Assembly (NCBI GenBank): GCA_025560025.1
Contig: CP048485.1
Coordinates: forward strand, 1-64,000
Direction of reading: 5' to 3'
Source: Agrobacterium tumefaciens
Lineage (GTDB): Bacteria > Pseudomonadota > Alphaproteobacteria > Rhizobiales > Rhizobiaceae
DNA length: 64,000 nt
Below are positions 10,211 through 19,241 of this stretch, piece by piece. The notes under the pieces are model-generated. The model did no database searches. It saw nothing but the letters and a program-made list of their open reading frames with translations, and was not told the DNA's origin. Numbering within the stretch: the first letter of the stretch is position 1; the number at the start of each line of letters is the position of its first letter. The translations under genes and the position numbers were made by a program.

Positions 10211-10219
10211 GAGGTGAGA

Positions 10220-10777
10220 CTACTGTTTTTTCTGCGATTTCGGATCGAGCATGATCCGAACGGGGCCGCCGCAGCTTTCGAGCTTCGCCTGTCCCGTATT
10301 CATCAAAACAGTCAGCTTGCAGCCAGTGAAGACATTCGTGCCTTCAGACAGCACAACCTGCTTGCCCGTCAGGATGAAGGTCTGGGCCGCCATGTCGAAT
10401 TCGCCGTGATCAGCCGTGGCCTTCTGGGTCTCGGACGTCAGATAGACATTATTATCGACGAAGATTTTTTCGATATTGGCATCGCCGCTGGTGAGCGACG
10501 AACCCTCTCCCTTGTAATTCACCGTCATCTTGCCGGCCTGAAGGGTGGTCGTGCCCTGCACCACTTTCACATTACCGGTGAAATAGGCCTTGCGCTCCTG
10601 ATCCCGGATTTCGAGCTGATCGCTTTCAATGGCGATCGGCTGGTCGCCGGAGAGCTTGACGCCCTGCATGTTGCTCGTGGTGTTCTGGGCGAAAGCCACG
10701 GTTGCAAGACAGGAGAAAACAAAGGCCGTAAGGCCCGCGGATTTGCCAATGGAAACGGGACGGGAAATTTGCATCAT
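10220..10777 (-). CDS. lptA: Periplasmic LPS-transport bridge protein LptA
   Basis: LptA forms the periplasmic bridge that carries LPS from LptC to LptD. The chosen start (10777, MMQISRPVSIGKSAGL) gives a clean signal peptide ending near TVAFA-Q and a 185-residue precursor. The ATG at 10804 (MKASESPVQ) would overlap lptC by 14 bp and add nine residues, and is the main alternative. The OstA/LptA jellyroll is recognisable from IAIESDQLEIRDQERKAYF, TTLQAGKMTVNY and the final SCGGPVRIML. It is translated right behind lptC. Confidence 0.87.
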   Translation of the reverse strand: MMQISRPVSIGKSAGLTAFVFSCLATVAFAQNTTSNMQGVKLSGDQPIAIESDQLEIRDQERKAYFTGNVKVVQGTTTLQAGKMTVNYKGEGSSLTSGDANIEKIFVDNNVYLTSETQKATADHGEFDMAAQTFILTGKQVVLSEGTNVFTGCKLTVLMNTGQAKLESCGGPVRIMLDPKSQKKQ

Positions 10778-10790
10778 CTGGACCGGGCTC

Positions 10791-11456
10791 TCACTTGCCT
10801 TCATTCTTGATATTGGATGCAGCGATACGTGCCCGTACCTGCCCCGAAAATGTAATCGTCTTGCCATTATCGGCGATATCAATCGATTGCGCAACAATCG
10901 AGCCGTCGTTTGTTTTGATCGAAACGGGCTCCTGGCTGCTCATTTTTCCGGCCTTCAAATCGACATCCGCAGACTGGAACTTCGCTTGTATGCCATTGCT
11001 GAGATTGATGTCAAAAGGTGCTGTCATCTTCAGCGTGTTGGTGGCCCTGTCGAAAATGCCTTCCTTGGCAATCACCTGGGCGACGCCATCGTTCACCGGC
11101 ACTGCGGCCAGAACCTTCTCGAGCGTCATGAGGTTGGGGTTGGCGATATCCTGCAACGCACGGTCGGCGTTCATGGAATAATCGATCCCCTTCTCGTTGC
11201 GGCCGGCAACCGCGGGTTTTTCCATCACGATCTTGCCGTCCTCGATCCTCGCGCTTTCAAGCGAGACCTCATCGGGCGCCCAGGTCCGGATAAGCGAAAC
11301 GGCGATGAAGGCAAGCGAAATGACCGCCGCGCCGAGGGGCAGGATGATTTTCAGCCGCTTCACGCGCGCAGAATGCCTGAGCGCGCGCTCGTAAGCGCCG
11401 TTCTGGTCATTGGGCAGCGGAAATGCTGGCGCTGGTTCGCGAAGTCTTTCAAGCAT
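10791..11456 (-). CDS. lptC: LPS export system protein LptC
   Basis: LptC is the bitopic inner-membrane protein that passes LPS from LptBFG to LptA. The start at 11456 gives 221 residues: a short cytoplasmic segment with basic residues (RHSARVKRLK), one membrane helix (about 38-58, IILPLGAAVISLAFIAVSLI), and a periplasmic beta-jellyroll containing the LptC/YrbK pattern (MTLEKVLAAVPVNDG, FDINLSNGIQAKF). It is the first gene of lptC-lptA-lptB. The 245 bp upstream to sppA are divergent and should hold both promoters. LptC sequences are poorly conserved, so context carries weight. Confidence 0.85.
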   Translation of the reverse strand: MLERLREPAPAFPLPNDQNGAYERALRHSARVKRLKIILPLGAAVISLAFIAVSLIRTWAPDEVSLESARIEDGKIVMEKPAVAGRNEKGIDYSMNADRALQDIANPNLMTLEKVLAAVPVNDGVAQVIAKEGIFDRATNTLKMTAPFDINLSNGIQAKFQSADVDLKAGKMSSQEPVSIKTNDGSIVAQSIDIADNGKTITFSGQVRARIAASNIKNEGK

Positions 11457-11701
11457 AAGAGTGGATCCGGAAACTTCCTGGGCACCATTCTGGCGCACAA
11501 TTGAAGCTTGTATGTTTATCTTAAAGTCTTTGGCACGAGTGCTTTGTCCTGCCAATATGGTTTTTGTCTGGAAAGGTGCAAGGGAAATGCGAATTTTATC
11601 GTAATTCTGGTTTCCTTATTGTTTCCTTGCGGCTTCGCGCTAGAAGAACCATATGGCCGTGATGCTCATGTCGCTCAAAGGCCGGATGGCAGAGGTTTTC
11701 G

Positions 11702-12655
11702 ATGGATAATATGGCGATAGCGGATCGCAGGCAATTGCGCCGCAAGCTGACTTTCTGGCGGGTTGCCGCCGTTCTCCTGCTCGTCGCCGGCATTTTCGGC
11801 CTTTACCGGTTTTTATGGACCGAGCCTCAGCAAAGCGCCAGACCGCACATTGCCCGTGTCGAGGTTTCCGGTCTGATCCAGGATAACACCGAACTTCTCG
11901 AGCGGCTCGACAAGATTGCCAAGAGCGACAATGTCAAAGGCCTGATTGTTTCGATCTCCTCGCCCGGCGGCACAACCTATGGCGGCGAGCGTATCTTCAA
12001 GGCCATTCGCGGCGTTGCGGAAAAGAAGCCGGTCGTCTCCGATGTCCGCACTTTGGCGGCCTCCGCTGGGTATATGATCGCGTCGGCCGGCGATACCATT
12101 GTTGCCGGTGAAACCTCCATCACCGGCTCGATCGGTGTGATCTTCCAGTATCCGCAGGTTGGCCAGCTTATGGAAAAGCTCGGCGTCTCGCTTCAGGAAA
12201 TCAAGTCGTCGCCGATGAAGGCAGAGCCTTCGCCTTTCCATGAGGCGCCGGAGGAAGCGAAGACGATGATCCGTGCCATGGTGATGGACAGCTACGGCTG
12301 GTTCGTCGATCTTGTGGCCGATCGCCGCAAGTTGCCGCGCGAAGATGTGCTGAAACTGGCGGATGGATCGATTTTCACCGGCAGGCAGGCGCTCGCCAAC
12401 AGGCTGGTCGATACGCTGGGCGGCGAAAAGGAAATTCGCGGCTATTTCGAAACACGCGGTGTTGCCAAGGATTTGCCGATCGTCGAATGGCGCGCGCCGT
12501 CGTCCCGTTCGCCTTTTGCGCTTTTCAGTGTTGCGCAAATAGCGAAGTTTCTGGGATATGACGATTTAATTCCCTTCGCAGGCCCCGGCCAGCTCGGTGC
12601 GGACAAGTTGTTTCTTGACGGTCTTGTTTCCGTTTGGCAGGTTGAGCCGCGTTAA
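11702..12655 (+). CDS. sppA: Signal peptide peptidase SppA, short form (S49 family)
   Basis: SppA cleaves leftover signal peptides in the membrane. This is the short single-domain form (317 residues) with one N-terminal membrane helix (about 17-38). The Ser/Lys dyad is visible: S121 in LAASAGYM and K173 in PMKAEPSP. The 52-residue spacing equals that of the Bacillus SppA pair. The glycine-rich loop [11 protein letters not shown] (about 87-97) forms the oxyanion hole. An AGAGG ribosome site precedes the ATG. ihfB follows after 26 bp. Confidence 0.93.
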   Translation: MDNMAIADRRQLRRKLTFWRVAAVLLLVAGIFGLYRFLWTEPQQSARPHIARVEVSGLIQDNTELLERLDKIAKSDNVKGLIVSISSPGGTTYGGERIFKAIRGVAEKKPVVSDVRTLAASAGYMIASAGDTIVAGETSITGSIGVIFQYPQVGQLMEKLGVSLQEIKSSPMKAEPSPFHEAPEEAKTMIRAMVMDSYGWFVDLVADRRKLPREDVLKLADGSIFTGRQALANRLVDTLGGEKEIRGYFETRGVAKDLPIVEWRAPSSRSPFALFSVAQIAKFLGYDDLIPFAGPGQLGADKLFLDGLVSVWQVEPR

Positions 12656-12681
12656 AAATCCAATTCTTTCAGGGGGCAACC

Positions 12682-12984
12682 GTGATCAAGTCTGAACTGG
12701 TGCAGATCGTTGCTGCGCGTAACCCGCACCTTTATCACCGCGACGTGGAAAACATCGTCAATGCGGTGCTGGATGAAATCACCGATGCCCTTGCGGCAGG
12801 AAATCGTGTCGAGCTTCGTGGTTTCGGCGCATTTTCGGTGAAAAACCGTCCTTCGCGATCCGGCCGGAACCCGCGCACGGGTGAGTCGGTTTTCGTCGAG
12901 GAAAAATGGGTGCCTTTCTTCAAGACGGGCAAGGAACTGCGCGAGCGCCTCAACCCCGGCATGGGTGACGAAGAGGACGATTGA
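12682..12984 (+). CDS. ihfB: Integration host factor subunit beta
   Basis: IHF-beta pairs with IHF-alpha (encoded elsewhere) to bend DNA at specific sites in replication, recombination and sigma-54 promoters. The start is GTG behind a strong AGGGGGC site. The 100-residue protein shows the DNABII pattern: [15 protein letters not shown] and the beta-arm region [12 protein letters not shown]. The C-terminal acidic tail DEEDD is typical of alphaproteobacterial IhfB. It is in line with sppA and the LapA-like gene. Confidence 0.96.
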   Translation: MIKSELVQIVAARNPHLYHRDVENIVNAVLDEITDALAAGNRVELRGFGAFSVKNRPSRSGRNPRTGESVFVEEKWVPFFKTGKELRERLNPGMGDEEDD

Positions 12985-13047
12985 TCGTCCTCACGCACGC
13001 GCCGGAAACGGAGCTAGCGGAGCCCCGCAGCGATGGAGTATTCTCGG

Positions 13048-13389
13048 ATGTCGAAAAAAATCATCAACCTCATCATCCTGCTTCCGCTGGCGATTATTCT
13101 CGTCATCCTGTGCGTTGCCAATCGTCAGGCCGTGACGCTGGCGTTAAATCCCTTCCGGCCCGAAGATGGCGTTCTCTCTTTCACCGCGCCGTTTTTCGTC
13201 TTCCTGTTTCTGGCCGTCATTTTCGGTGTGCTGCTGGGGTCTTCGGCCACCTGGTTTGCGCAGGGCAAACATCGCAAACGCGCCCGTATCGAGGCGAAAG
13301 AAGCGGTTCGCTGGCATGATGAGGCCAACCGGCAGAAAGCCGCTGCGACCGGCCATGTTACCAATGTCGGTCAACTCCCGGCAAAGTGA
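13048..13389 (+). CDS. LapA-domain (DUF1049) small membrane protein
   Basis: This 113-residue protein has two membrane helices (about 6-25 and 47-68) followed by a charged cytoplasmic tail (KHRKRARIEAKEAV). It matches the lipopolysaccharide-assembly LapA/YciS domain by layout and by the pattern VANRQAVTLALNPF near the first helix. E. coli LapA regulates LpxC turnover, but whether that role holds here is unknown. The start was set at 13048 because GGAG stands 9 bp before it; an ATG 15 bp upstream overlaps that site. It follows ihfB by 63 bp, the same neighbourhood as in many Rhizobiales. Confidence 0.8.
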   Translation: MSKKIINLIILLPLAIILVILCVANRQAVTLALNPFRPEDGVLSFTAPFFVFLFLAVIFGVLLGSSATWFAQGKHRKRARIEAKEAVRWHDEANRQKAAATGHVTNVGQLPAK

Positions 13390-13427
13390 TGTAGCCGACA
13401 TTCGTTCCGGCTCTAGGCGAGCGGCGC

Positions 13428-14615
13428 GTGGAATGCTATTTGCTGCGCCATAAGACGCGGGCAGAAGCGGAAAGATTTCCATTGAAGAAAAAAGACAGCC
13501 GGCCGGGCAATCGTGCACGTGCCGGGAGCGAGAAAAAACAGGTTCATGCCGCAAAGCCGGCACGGCGGGCGGAAGTGGCACCGAAAAAGCGCGAGCCGGA
13601 CGCAGTCCGCAGCGTGCCAAAACCCGCGCCGAGGGAAAAGGTTACGCCGGCGGCAGCCGTTGAGCAGGTGCCCGCGCGGCCGCTCAAGCCTCGCACCGGC
13701 GAACGTCCCGCAGAACAGGTTCCGGTCATTCTGGAATCGAGTGGCGCTGGCGATTTTCACCTGATCGACAGTGGCAACGGCCTGAAGCTTGAACAATACG
13801 GCGAATACCGCGTCGTCCGTCCCGAGGCGCAGGCGCTGTGGCAACCGTCGGTCCCCGACCGCGTGTGGCAGAATGCCGATGCCATTTTCACGGGTGATAC
13901 CGATGAGGACGGCATGGGCCGCTGGCGTTTTCCAAAGGCGGCGCTTGGCGAAACCTGGCCACTATCCCTGCTCGGGGTCGATTTTCTTGGCCGTTTCACC
14001 GCTTTCCGTCACGTTGGTGTCTTTCCGGAACAGATCGTCCATTGGGAATGGCTGAAAAACGCCGTCGAGACCGCCGACCGACCGCTGAAAGTGCTGAACC
14101 TGTTCGGTTATACCGGCGTCGCTTCGCTGGTCGCGGCGGCTGCGGGCGCCGAAGTTACCCATGTCGATGCTTCCAAGAAAGCGATCGGCTGGGCAAAGGA
14201 GAACCAGGCGCTTGCCGGGCTCGAACAGGCACCGATCCGCTGGATTTGCGAAGACGCGATGAAATTCATCCAGCGTGAGGAACGGCGCGGCAGCACCTAT
14301 GACGTCATCCTCACCGACCCGCCGAAATTCGGCCGTGGCACCCATGGCGAAGTCTGGCAATTATTCGACCATCTGCCGCTGATGCTGGATATCTGCCGTG
14401 AAATCCTGTCGCCCAGAGCGCTCGGCCTTGTGCTGACGGCCTATTCCATCCGTGCCAGCTTCTATTCGATGCACGAACTGATGCGCGAAACCATGCGTGG
14501 CGCCGGTGGCGTTGTCGCATCCGGCGAACTCGTCATTCGCGAGGCCGGTCTTGATGGCAAGACGCCGGGCCGGGTGCTTTCCACATCGCTATTCAGCCGC
14601 TGGGAGCCGAAATGA
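13428..14615 (+). CDS. Class I SAM-dependent RNA methyltransferase (RlmI/RlmK-like)
   Basis: The C-terminal two thirds form a Rossmann methyltransferase with motif I VLNLFGYTG (222-230), the acidic end of strand 2 at VTHVDASKK, and the catalytic-region motif DPPKFGRG (297-304). This arrangement fits the family of 23S rRNA methyltransferases related to RlmI and RlmK. The first 100 residues are basic and Pro/Ala-rich (low complexity), unlike E. coli RlmI with its PUA domain, and may be a disordered RNA-binding tail. The start is uncertain: a TTG at 13482 (LKKKDSRPG) with a nearby GGAAAG is a plausible alternative. The stop overlaps the next gene by four bases. Confidence 0.8.
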   Translation: MECYLLRHKTRAEAERFPLKKKDSRPGNRARAGSEKKQVHAAKPARRAEVAPKKREPDAVRSVPKPAPREKVTPAAAVEQVPARPLKPRTGERPAEQVPVILESSGAGDFHLIDSGNGLKLEQYGEYRVVRPEAQALWQPSVPDRVWQNADAIFTGDTDEDGMGRWRFPKAALGETWPLSLLGVDFLGRFTAFRHVGVFPEQIVHWEWLKNAVETADRPLKVLNLFGYTGVASLVAAAAGAEVTHVDASKKAIGWAKENQALAGLEQAPIRWICEDAMKFIQREERRGSTYDVILTDPPKFGRGTHGEVWQLFDHLPLMLDICREILSPRALGLVLTAYSIRASFYSMHELMRETMRGAGGVVASGELVIREAGLDGKTPGRVLSTSLFSRWEPK

Positions 14616-15472
14616 CGAAGGATATGCGCGAAAACACGACGCGCCGGGTTGGCCAGGTCAAGGAAGTGACCAGCCTTGCCAATCCCATTATCAAGGATAT
14701 CAAGGCGCTCACCCAGAAAAAGGGCAGGGAAGAGACCGGCACTTTCATGGCGGAAGGCCTGAAGCTGGTCATCGACGCGCTTGAACTGGGCTGGACGATC
14801 AAGACGCTGGTTTATGCCAAGGCCGCCAAGGGCAAGCCGCTGGTGGAGCAGGCGGCGGTGAAGACGGTCGCATCCGGCGGTCTGGTGCTGGAAGTCAGCG
14901 AAAAGGTTATCGCCTCGATCACCCGCCGCGACAATCCGCAGATGGTCGTCGGCATTTTCGAGCAGAAATGGAAATCGCTGAAGGATATTCGCCCGGAAAA
15001 GGGCGAGACCTATATCGCGCTCGACCGGGTCCGCGATCCCGGTAATCTCGGCACCATCATCCGCACGGCTGATGCGGCAGGCGCTTCGGGCGTCATTCTG
15101 GTCGGCGATTGCACCGATCCCTTCTCGCTGGAAACGGTTCGCGCTACCATGGGTTCGGTTTTCGCCACGCCTGTTGCCCGTGCTTCGGTCGAGGAGTTCC
15201 TCTCCTGGAAAAAATCGGCCAATGTGAGCGTTGTCGCCACCCATCTCGCCGGTTCCGTGGATTATCGAAAGATCGACTACACCGGCAAGCCGGTCGTGGT
15301 CTTGATGGGCAATGAACAATCGGGCCTGCCGCCGGAACTGGCCGGCAAGGCCGACCAGCTGGCCCGCATTCCGCAGCAGGGCCGTGCCGACAGCCTCAAT
15401 CTCGCCATCGCAACCGCCGTCATGCTTTTCGAAGCGCGGCGACATCTCCTCGAACTGACACCGGTGAAGTAA
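14612..15472 (+). CDS. TrmH/SpoU-family RNA 2'-O-methyltransferase
   Basis: The SPOUT (trefoil-knot) fold is shown by the three family motifs: motif 1 [18 protein letters not shown] (138-155), motif 2 [11 protein letters not shown] (about 232-242) and motif 3 [14 protein letters not shown]. An N-terminal substrate-binding domain (about 15-110) is present, as in RlmB and TrmH-like rRNA enzymes. The exact RNA target cannot be read from the sequence. The ATG overlaps the upstream methyltransferase stop (ATGA) and the stop overlaps the lspA start, so three genes are translationally coupled. Confidence 0.9.
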   Translation: MTKDMRENTTRRVGQVKEVTSLANPIIKDIKALTQKKGREETGTFMAEGLKLVIDALELGWTIKTLVYAKAAKGKPLVEQAAVKTVASGGLVLEVSEKVIASITRRDNPQMVVGIFEQKWKSLKDIRPEKGETYIALDRVRDPGNLGTIIRTADAAGASGVILVGDCTDPFSLETVRATMGSVFATPVARASVEEFLSWKKSANVSVVATHLAGSVDYRKIDYTGKPVVVLMGNEQSGLPPELAGKADQLARIPQQGRADSLNLAIATAVMLFEARRHLLELTPVK

Positions 15473-15960
15473 TGGCCAAAGCGGCGTTGTTTTCGAAATT
15501 TGGCCCGGCTTTCGCGCTGATCGTCGCCGCACTGGTGCTGGACCAGATCGTCAAGCAACTGGTCGAAGCCTATCTGCCGTTACAGGAGATGGTGCCGGTC
15601 GTTCCGTTCCTGGCGCTTTACCGCACCTATAATCTCGGCGTGGCGTTTTCGATGCTGTCTGACATGCATGGCTGGTTCATCGTCAGCATGCGGCTCGTCA
15701 TCGTGGTCTTTGTGCTATGGCTCTGGCGCAAGACGGCGGCGGACCGAACCTTTGCTCATCTGGGTTTTGCCTTCATCATCGCAGGCGCGGCCGGCAATCT
15801 TCTCGACCGCTTTTTCTACGGACACGTCATCGATTATATCCTGTTTCACACCGACACATGGTCTTTCGCGGTCTTCAATCTGGCCGACACTTTCATAACC
15901 ATTGGTGCGGGTTGCGTTATTCTGGATGAGTTTCTGCACGCTCGCGCGGCAAAAAAGTAA
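15472..15960 (+). CDS. lspA: Lipoprotein signal peptidase (signal peptidase II)
   Basis: LspA cleaves the signal peptide of diacylglyceryl-modified prolipoproteins in the inner membrane. It has four membrane helices in 162 residues. The catalytic aspartates are D112 (NLLDRF) and D139 (FNLADT), and the conserved YNLGVAFS sits at about 53-60. Lnt, the next enzyme acting on the same substrates, is encoded at 36.5 kb. The start overlaps the upstream gene by one base. A hairpin (15990-16011) follows the stop. Confidence 0.96.
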   Translation: MAKAALFSKFGPAFALIVAALVLDQIVKQLVEAYLPLQEMVPVVPFLALYRTYNLGVAFSMLSDMHGWFIVSMRLVIVVFVLWLWRKTAADRTFAHLGFAFIIAGAAGNLLDRFFYGHVIDYILFHTDTWSFAVFNLADTFITIGAGCVILDEFLHARAAKK

Positions 15961-15989
15961 AATTTTAGGGTTTCAGCCAAACATATCAA

Positions 15990-16011
15990 AACCGCTGCCG
16001 TGGTAGCGGTT
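15990..16011 (+). terminator. Hairpin between lspA and the hybrid kinase
   Basis: A 7-bp stem AACCGCT / AGCGGTT with an 8-nt loop is followed by GTTT. It could be a weak lspA terminator. It also occupies the place where a ribosome site for the kinase would be expected, so it might instead limit translation of the kinase. Confidence 0.4.
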
Positions 16012-16015
16012 GTTT

Positions 16016-18265
16016 ATGAGCGAACCGGCAAGACTTCGGGAAAGAGTTTCAGATGGCCTCCACGCGGCTGCCCCGGCCGCGCAGCCGATGGATCATGCCA
16101 AGGCGACACCTCACCGCACTGATACGGCCCGTGAGATCAATGCTGGATCGATCGCGCTCCATGTCGCCGTTTCCTTGTCAGTCGGTGCGTTCTCTGCGGC
16201 GCTGATTGCGCTCGCGGTGCCCTATGCGGTCACCGTCGCGCTGGCATCCTTCTTTGCCGCCGTGCTCGTCGGCCTCCTGTTCTACGCGCTCTTCGGCAAA
16301 ACGTCCCCTCAGCCCGGCGAACTGCAAGCCGATTATTCGGATGTGCGGCTGCGGCAAATGCAAAACCGGTCGCTGATCGCCGAGATGCAGGAAGCCATGG
16401 GCGATATTGTCGTGATCCGTAACATGGACCGGCGCATCGTCGAGGCGAACGCCGTCTTTCGCGAAATGACGGGTTGCTCGGCTCCCGAGGGACTGAGTTG
16501 CGAGGAAATTGGCATCGCGTTCCGGCCGGGCGGTAAAGCCCACGTTTATGACGTAGAAATCGCGACCCCCTTTGGCCAGCGCATTTTCTCCTGGCATGAT
16601 GCCGTGACCCGCGATCTCGCAAGCAGCCGTCTTCTTATCAGCAGCATCGCCAGGGACGTGACCGAAGAGCGTCTGGCGCTTGGCGAAAGGGAGGACGCAC
16701 GGTTGCGCGCCGAAAAGGCCGATGCCGAAAAAGCGCGATTGCTGGCCACCGTAAGCCACGAAATCCGCCTGCCGCTGTCAGGCATGCTCGGCATGAACCA
16801 TCTTCTGTCGCAGACGAAGCTCAATGAAGAGCAGCGGAATTATCTCGATGGCATGAAACAGTCCGGCCAGTCGCTGGTGCAGCTGGTCGAGGACCTGCTG
16901 GACTATTCGACCATGGAGGCGGGCCGTTTCAAGCTCAATCCGCGGGCGGAGAACCTGCGACGGCTGATCGAGAGCATTGTCGAGATGCTGGCGCATCGCG
17001 CCCATGAAAAGGGCATCGAAATCACCTCCTTCGTCACGCCCGATGTGCCCGATTATCTGGATTTCGATCCGGCAAGGCTGCGTCAGGTCCTGTTCAACCT
17101 GCTTGGAAACGCCGTCAAATTCACCCGGGACGGCGGAGTCGTCATCCGGGCGCGCATGGTCGAGGGTGAATTGCTGATCACCGTCGAAGATACCGGCCCG
17201 GGCATGAGTGCGGCGGAGCAGGCCCGTATCTTCGGTGAGTTCGAGCAGGCTGGCCCCATGTCGCAGAGAAGTGCAGGAACCGGACTCGGGCTGGCCATTT
17301 CCGCTCGCATCGTGCGGGAATTCGGCGGCAGTCTCACCGTATCGAGCCGCAAGGGCAAGGGCAGCACCTTCACGCTCGCCTTCCGCCCCGGCAGCGCGCC
17401 TGCCGGAATGCCGGACCAAGGCCGGCGTCATTGCCTTCAGCATACGAATGTCCTGCTGGTCGCCCCCAGGGGGGTGGCGGCAGCGGTGACGATGGAGGCG
17501 ATAGAGGCTTTCGGCGGCAAATGTATTCTCATCCATCAGCCGGAGGATCTGGAAAGGCTGAAGGACAAGACGGGTAGTTTGGCCGCCAGCCTCACCGATA
17601 TCATCGTCGATCAACGCATTTCTGCTCTCTTCAGGGACGATCTGAAGGAGTGGCCACAACAAAATGTTCGCCGCACGCTGCTGGTCAGTCCCGAAGAGCG
17701 GCCTTCGACGATGCATGTATCCTTCGATGCGTGGCTGATCCGGCCGCTGCGCGAAAAATCCCTGATCGACGTCCTTTGCGGCCGCCTGCGTGGAATAGAA
17801 CGGCGCGACGCCATCAACGACAATCACCCGGATGTGGGGTTTTCGTCGCGGGTGAGTGAAGGCGCAAGCGGCATCGAGATCCTCGTGGCCGAGGACGACG
17901 CCGTCAATGCCCGCATCATTCGCGCCGTGCTCGAAAAAAGCGGCTTTATTGTCCGCACCGTTGACGATTTTCACGCCCTGCAGCAGTCGGTGGCGCCGGG
18001 CGCCTCTCGATTGCCGCACCTCATCATTTCCGATCTCAATATGCCGGGTGGTGAGGGGCTGGAGGTGTTACCCGACCTTCTCCTGACGCTGAAGGGCGAG
18101 GCAAATGTTCCCGTTATCGTGCTGAGCGGCGATGCGAGTGCCGCGACCGCTGAAATCTTGCTGGAGGCCGGTGCGGCCAAGGTTTTGACCAAGCCTGCCG
18201 ACCCGAGGCGGCTGGTCGAGGAAATTCGCCGCCTGCTGGAGGCGAAACGTGTGTCGCCATCATAA
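16016..18265 (+). CDS. Membrane hybrid histidine kinase with C-terminal receiver
   Basis: Order of parts: two membrane helices (about 42-90), a PAS-like segment (about 110-215; GDIVVIRNMDRRIVEANAVF), a coiled linker, HisKA with H248 in LLATVSHEIRLPLSG, HATPase_c with the N box (LFNLLGNAVKFT) and G boxes (DTGPGMS, GTGLGLAIS), a degenerate receiver-like segment (about 470-600), and a full C-terminal receiver with phospho-acceptor D673 (LIISDLNMPGG) and the conserved K in LTKP. There is almost no periplasmic loop, so sensing is likely membrane or cytosolic. Residue H+4 is Leu where Thr or Asn is usual. No cognate response regulator is adjacent. The start is the ATG at 16016; a TTG two codons earlier is possible. 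I do not recognise a named ortholog. Confidence 0.88.
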   Translation: MSEPARLRERVSDGLHAAAPAAQPMDHAKATPHRTDTAREINAGSIALHVAVSLSVGAFSAALIALAVPYAVTVALASFFAAVLVGLLFYALFGKTSPQPGELQADYSDVRLRQMQNRSLIAEMQEAMGDIVVIRNMDRRIVEANAVFREMTGCSAPEGLSCEEIGIAFRPGGKAHVYDVEIATPFGQRIFSWHDAVTRDLASSRLLISSIARDVTEERLALGEREDARLRAEKADAEKARLLATVSHEIRLPLSGMLGMNHLLSQTKLNEEQRNYLDGMKQSGQSLVQLVEDLLDYSTMEAGRFKLNPRAENLRRLIESIVEMLAHRAHEKGIEITSFVTPDVPDYLDFDPARLRQVLFNLLGNAVKFTRDGGVVIRARMVEGELLITVEDTGPGMSAAEQARIFGEFEQAGPMSQRSAGTGLGLAISARIVREFGGSLTVSSRKGKGSTFTLAFRPGSAPAGMPDQGRRHCLQHTNVLLVAPRGVAAAVTMEAIEAFGGKCILIHQPEDLERLKDKTGSLAASLTDIIVDQRISALFRDDLKEWPQQNVRRTLLVSPEERPSTMHVSFDAWLIRPLREKSLIDVLCGRLRGIERRDAINDNHPDVGFSSRVSEGASGIEILVAEDDAVNARIIRAVLEKSGFIVRTVDDFHALQQSVAPGASRLPHLIISDLNMPGGEGLEVLPDLLLTLKGEANVPVIVLSGDASAATAEILLEAGAAKVLTKPADPRRLVEEIRRLLEAKRVSPS

Positions 18266-18291
18266 TTTAACAGACTCGCTCTGGCTGCATT

Positions 18292-18309
18292 TTGTCACTA
18301 TTCTGTCGT
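18292..18309 (+). promoter_or_regulatory. PHO-box-like site upstream of olsB
   Basis: Two heptamers TTGTCAC and CTGTCGT are separated by TATT, matching the PhoB direct-repeat pattern CTGTCAT-N4-CTGTCAT at 11 of 14 positions. A -10-like TTATGA lies about 11 bp downstream (18321-18326), where it belongs if PhoB replaces the -35 contact. Phosphate control of ornithine-lipid formation is known in related rhizobia. PhoB binding here is inferred. Confidence 0.6.
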
Positions 18310-18359
18310 CAATTAGTGATTTATGACAGGAAAATTCTTTGGTGGCGGAGCGATTCCCC

Positions 18360-19241
18360 ATGGTTGCCGAAATACTCAATCACGACATTTGTGAAAACAA
18401 TGTTGTCATTCATCCTCGTCCTGAGACTGTGCAGGATAATGAGGGTCTTTTCGGTCGTATCGGTACACTTGAAACACGGCTCGCAAGAAATGAGCGTGAG
18501 ATCGATGCCGCACAATCCGTGCGTTACCGGGTCTTTGTCGAGGAAATGAAGGCGCGCCTTCCGGCAGAAGCGATGCGCCGCAAGCGCGATATCGATGCCT
18601 GGGACAGCGTCTGCGATCATCTGCTCGTGCTCGACAAGGCGATCGAAGGCGACAGCGAGGACCAGATCGTTGGCACCTACCGTCTTCTGCGTCAGGAAAC
18701 GGCGCTCGCCAATAACGGTTTTTATTCCGCCAGCGAATTTGATATTGCCGGTCTCGTTGCGCGCCATCCGGGCAAGCGCTTCATGGAGCTTGGCCGTTCC
18801 TGCGTGCTGCCGGAATATCGCACCAAGCGCACCGTCGAGCTTCTGTGGCAGGGCAACTGGGCCTATGCCGTGAAACACCGCATGGATGCCATGATCGGCT
18901 GTGCCTCCTTCCCCGGCGTGCAGCCGGAAGCCCACGCGCTTGCCCTGTCTTTCCTGCACCATAATTGCGTGGCCAAGGGTGAGTGGGAAGCCTCCGCCCT
19001 TCCCGAGCTTTACCATGAGATGGACCTCGTGCCGGCTGAGGCGCTCAACGCCCGCAAGGCGCTGAACGCCATGCCGCCGCTGATAAAGGGCTATATGCGC
19101 CTTGGCGCAATGTTCGGCTCCGGCGCGGTTGTGGACCATGCCTTCAACACCACCGACGTCCTCGTAGTCCTGCCGGTTTCGTCCATCGCCGGTCGTTACA
19201 TCAGCTATTACGGTGGCGAGGCCGAGCGCATCAACGGCTGA
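18360..19241 (+). CDS. olsB: Ornithine N-acyltransferase OlsB
   Basis: OlsB transfers a 3-hydroxyacyl chain from acyl carrier protein to the alpha-amino group of ornithine, giving lyso-ornithine lipid. OlsA (31.3 kb) then adds the second chain. The GNAT-type fold is recognised by SVRYRVFVEEMKARLP near the N terminus, the core FMELGRSCVLPEYRTKRTVE and IGCASFPGVQPEAHALAL. The start at 18360 has GGCGGAG nine bases upstream; in-frame TTG and GTG codons at 18339 and 18342 are less likely. This gives 293 residues. The upstream interval carries a PHO-box-like site. Confidence 0.92.
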   Translation: MVAEILNHDICENNVVIHPRPETVQDNEGLFGRIGTLETRLARNEREIDAAQSVRYRVFVEEMKARLPAEAMRRKRDIDAWDSVCDHLLVLDKAIEGDSEDQIVGTYRLLRQETALANNGFYSASEFDIAGLVARHPGKRFMELGRSCVLPEYRTKRTVELLWQGNWAYAVKHRMDAMIGCASFPGVQPEAHALALSFLHHNCVAKGEWEASALPELYHEMDLVPAEALNARKALNAMPPLIKGYMRLGAMFGSGAVVDHAFNTTDVLVVLPVSSIAGRYISYYGGEAERING

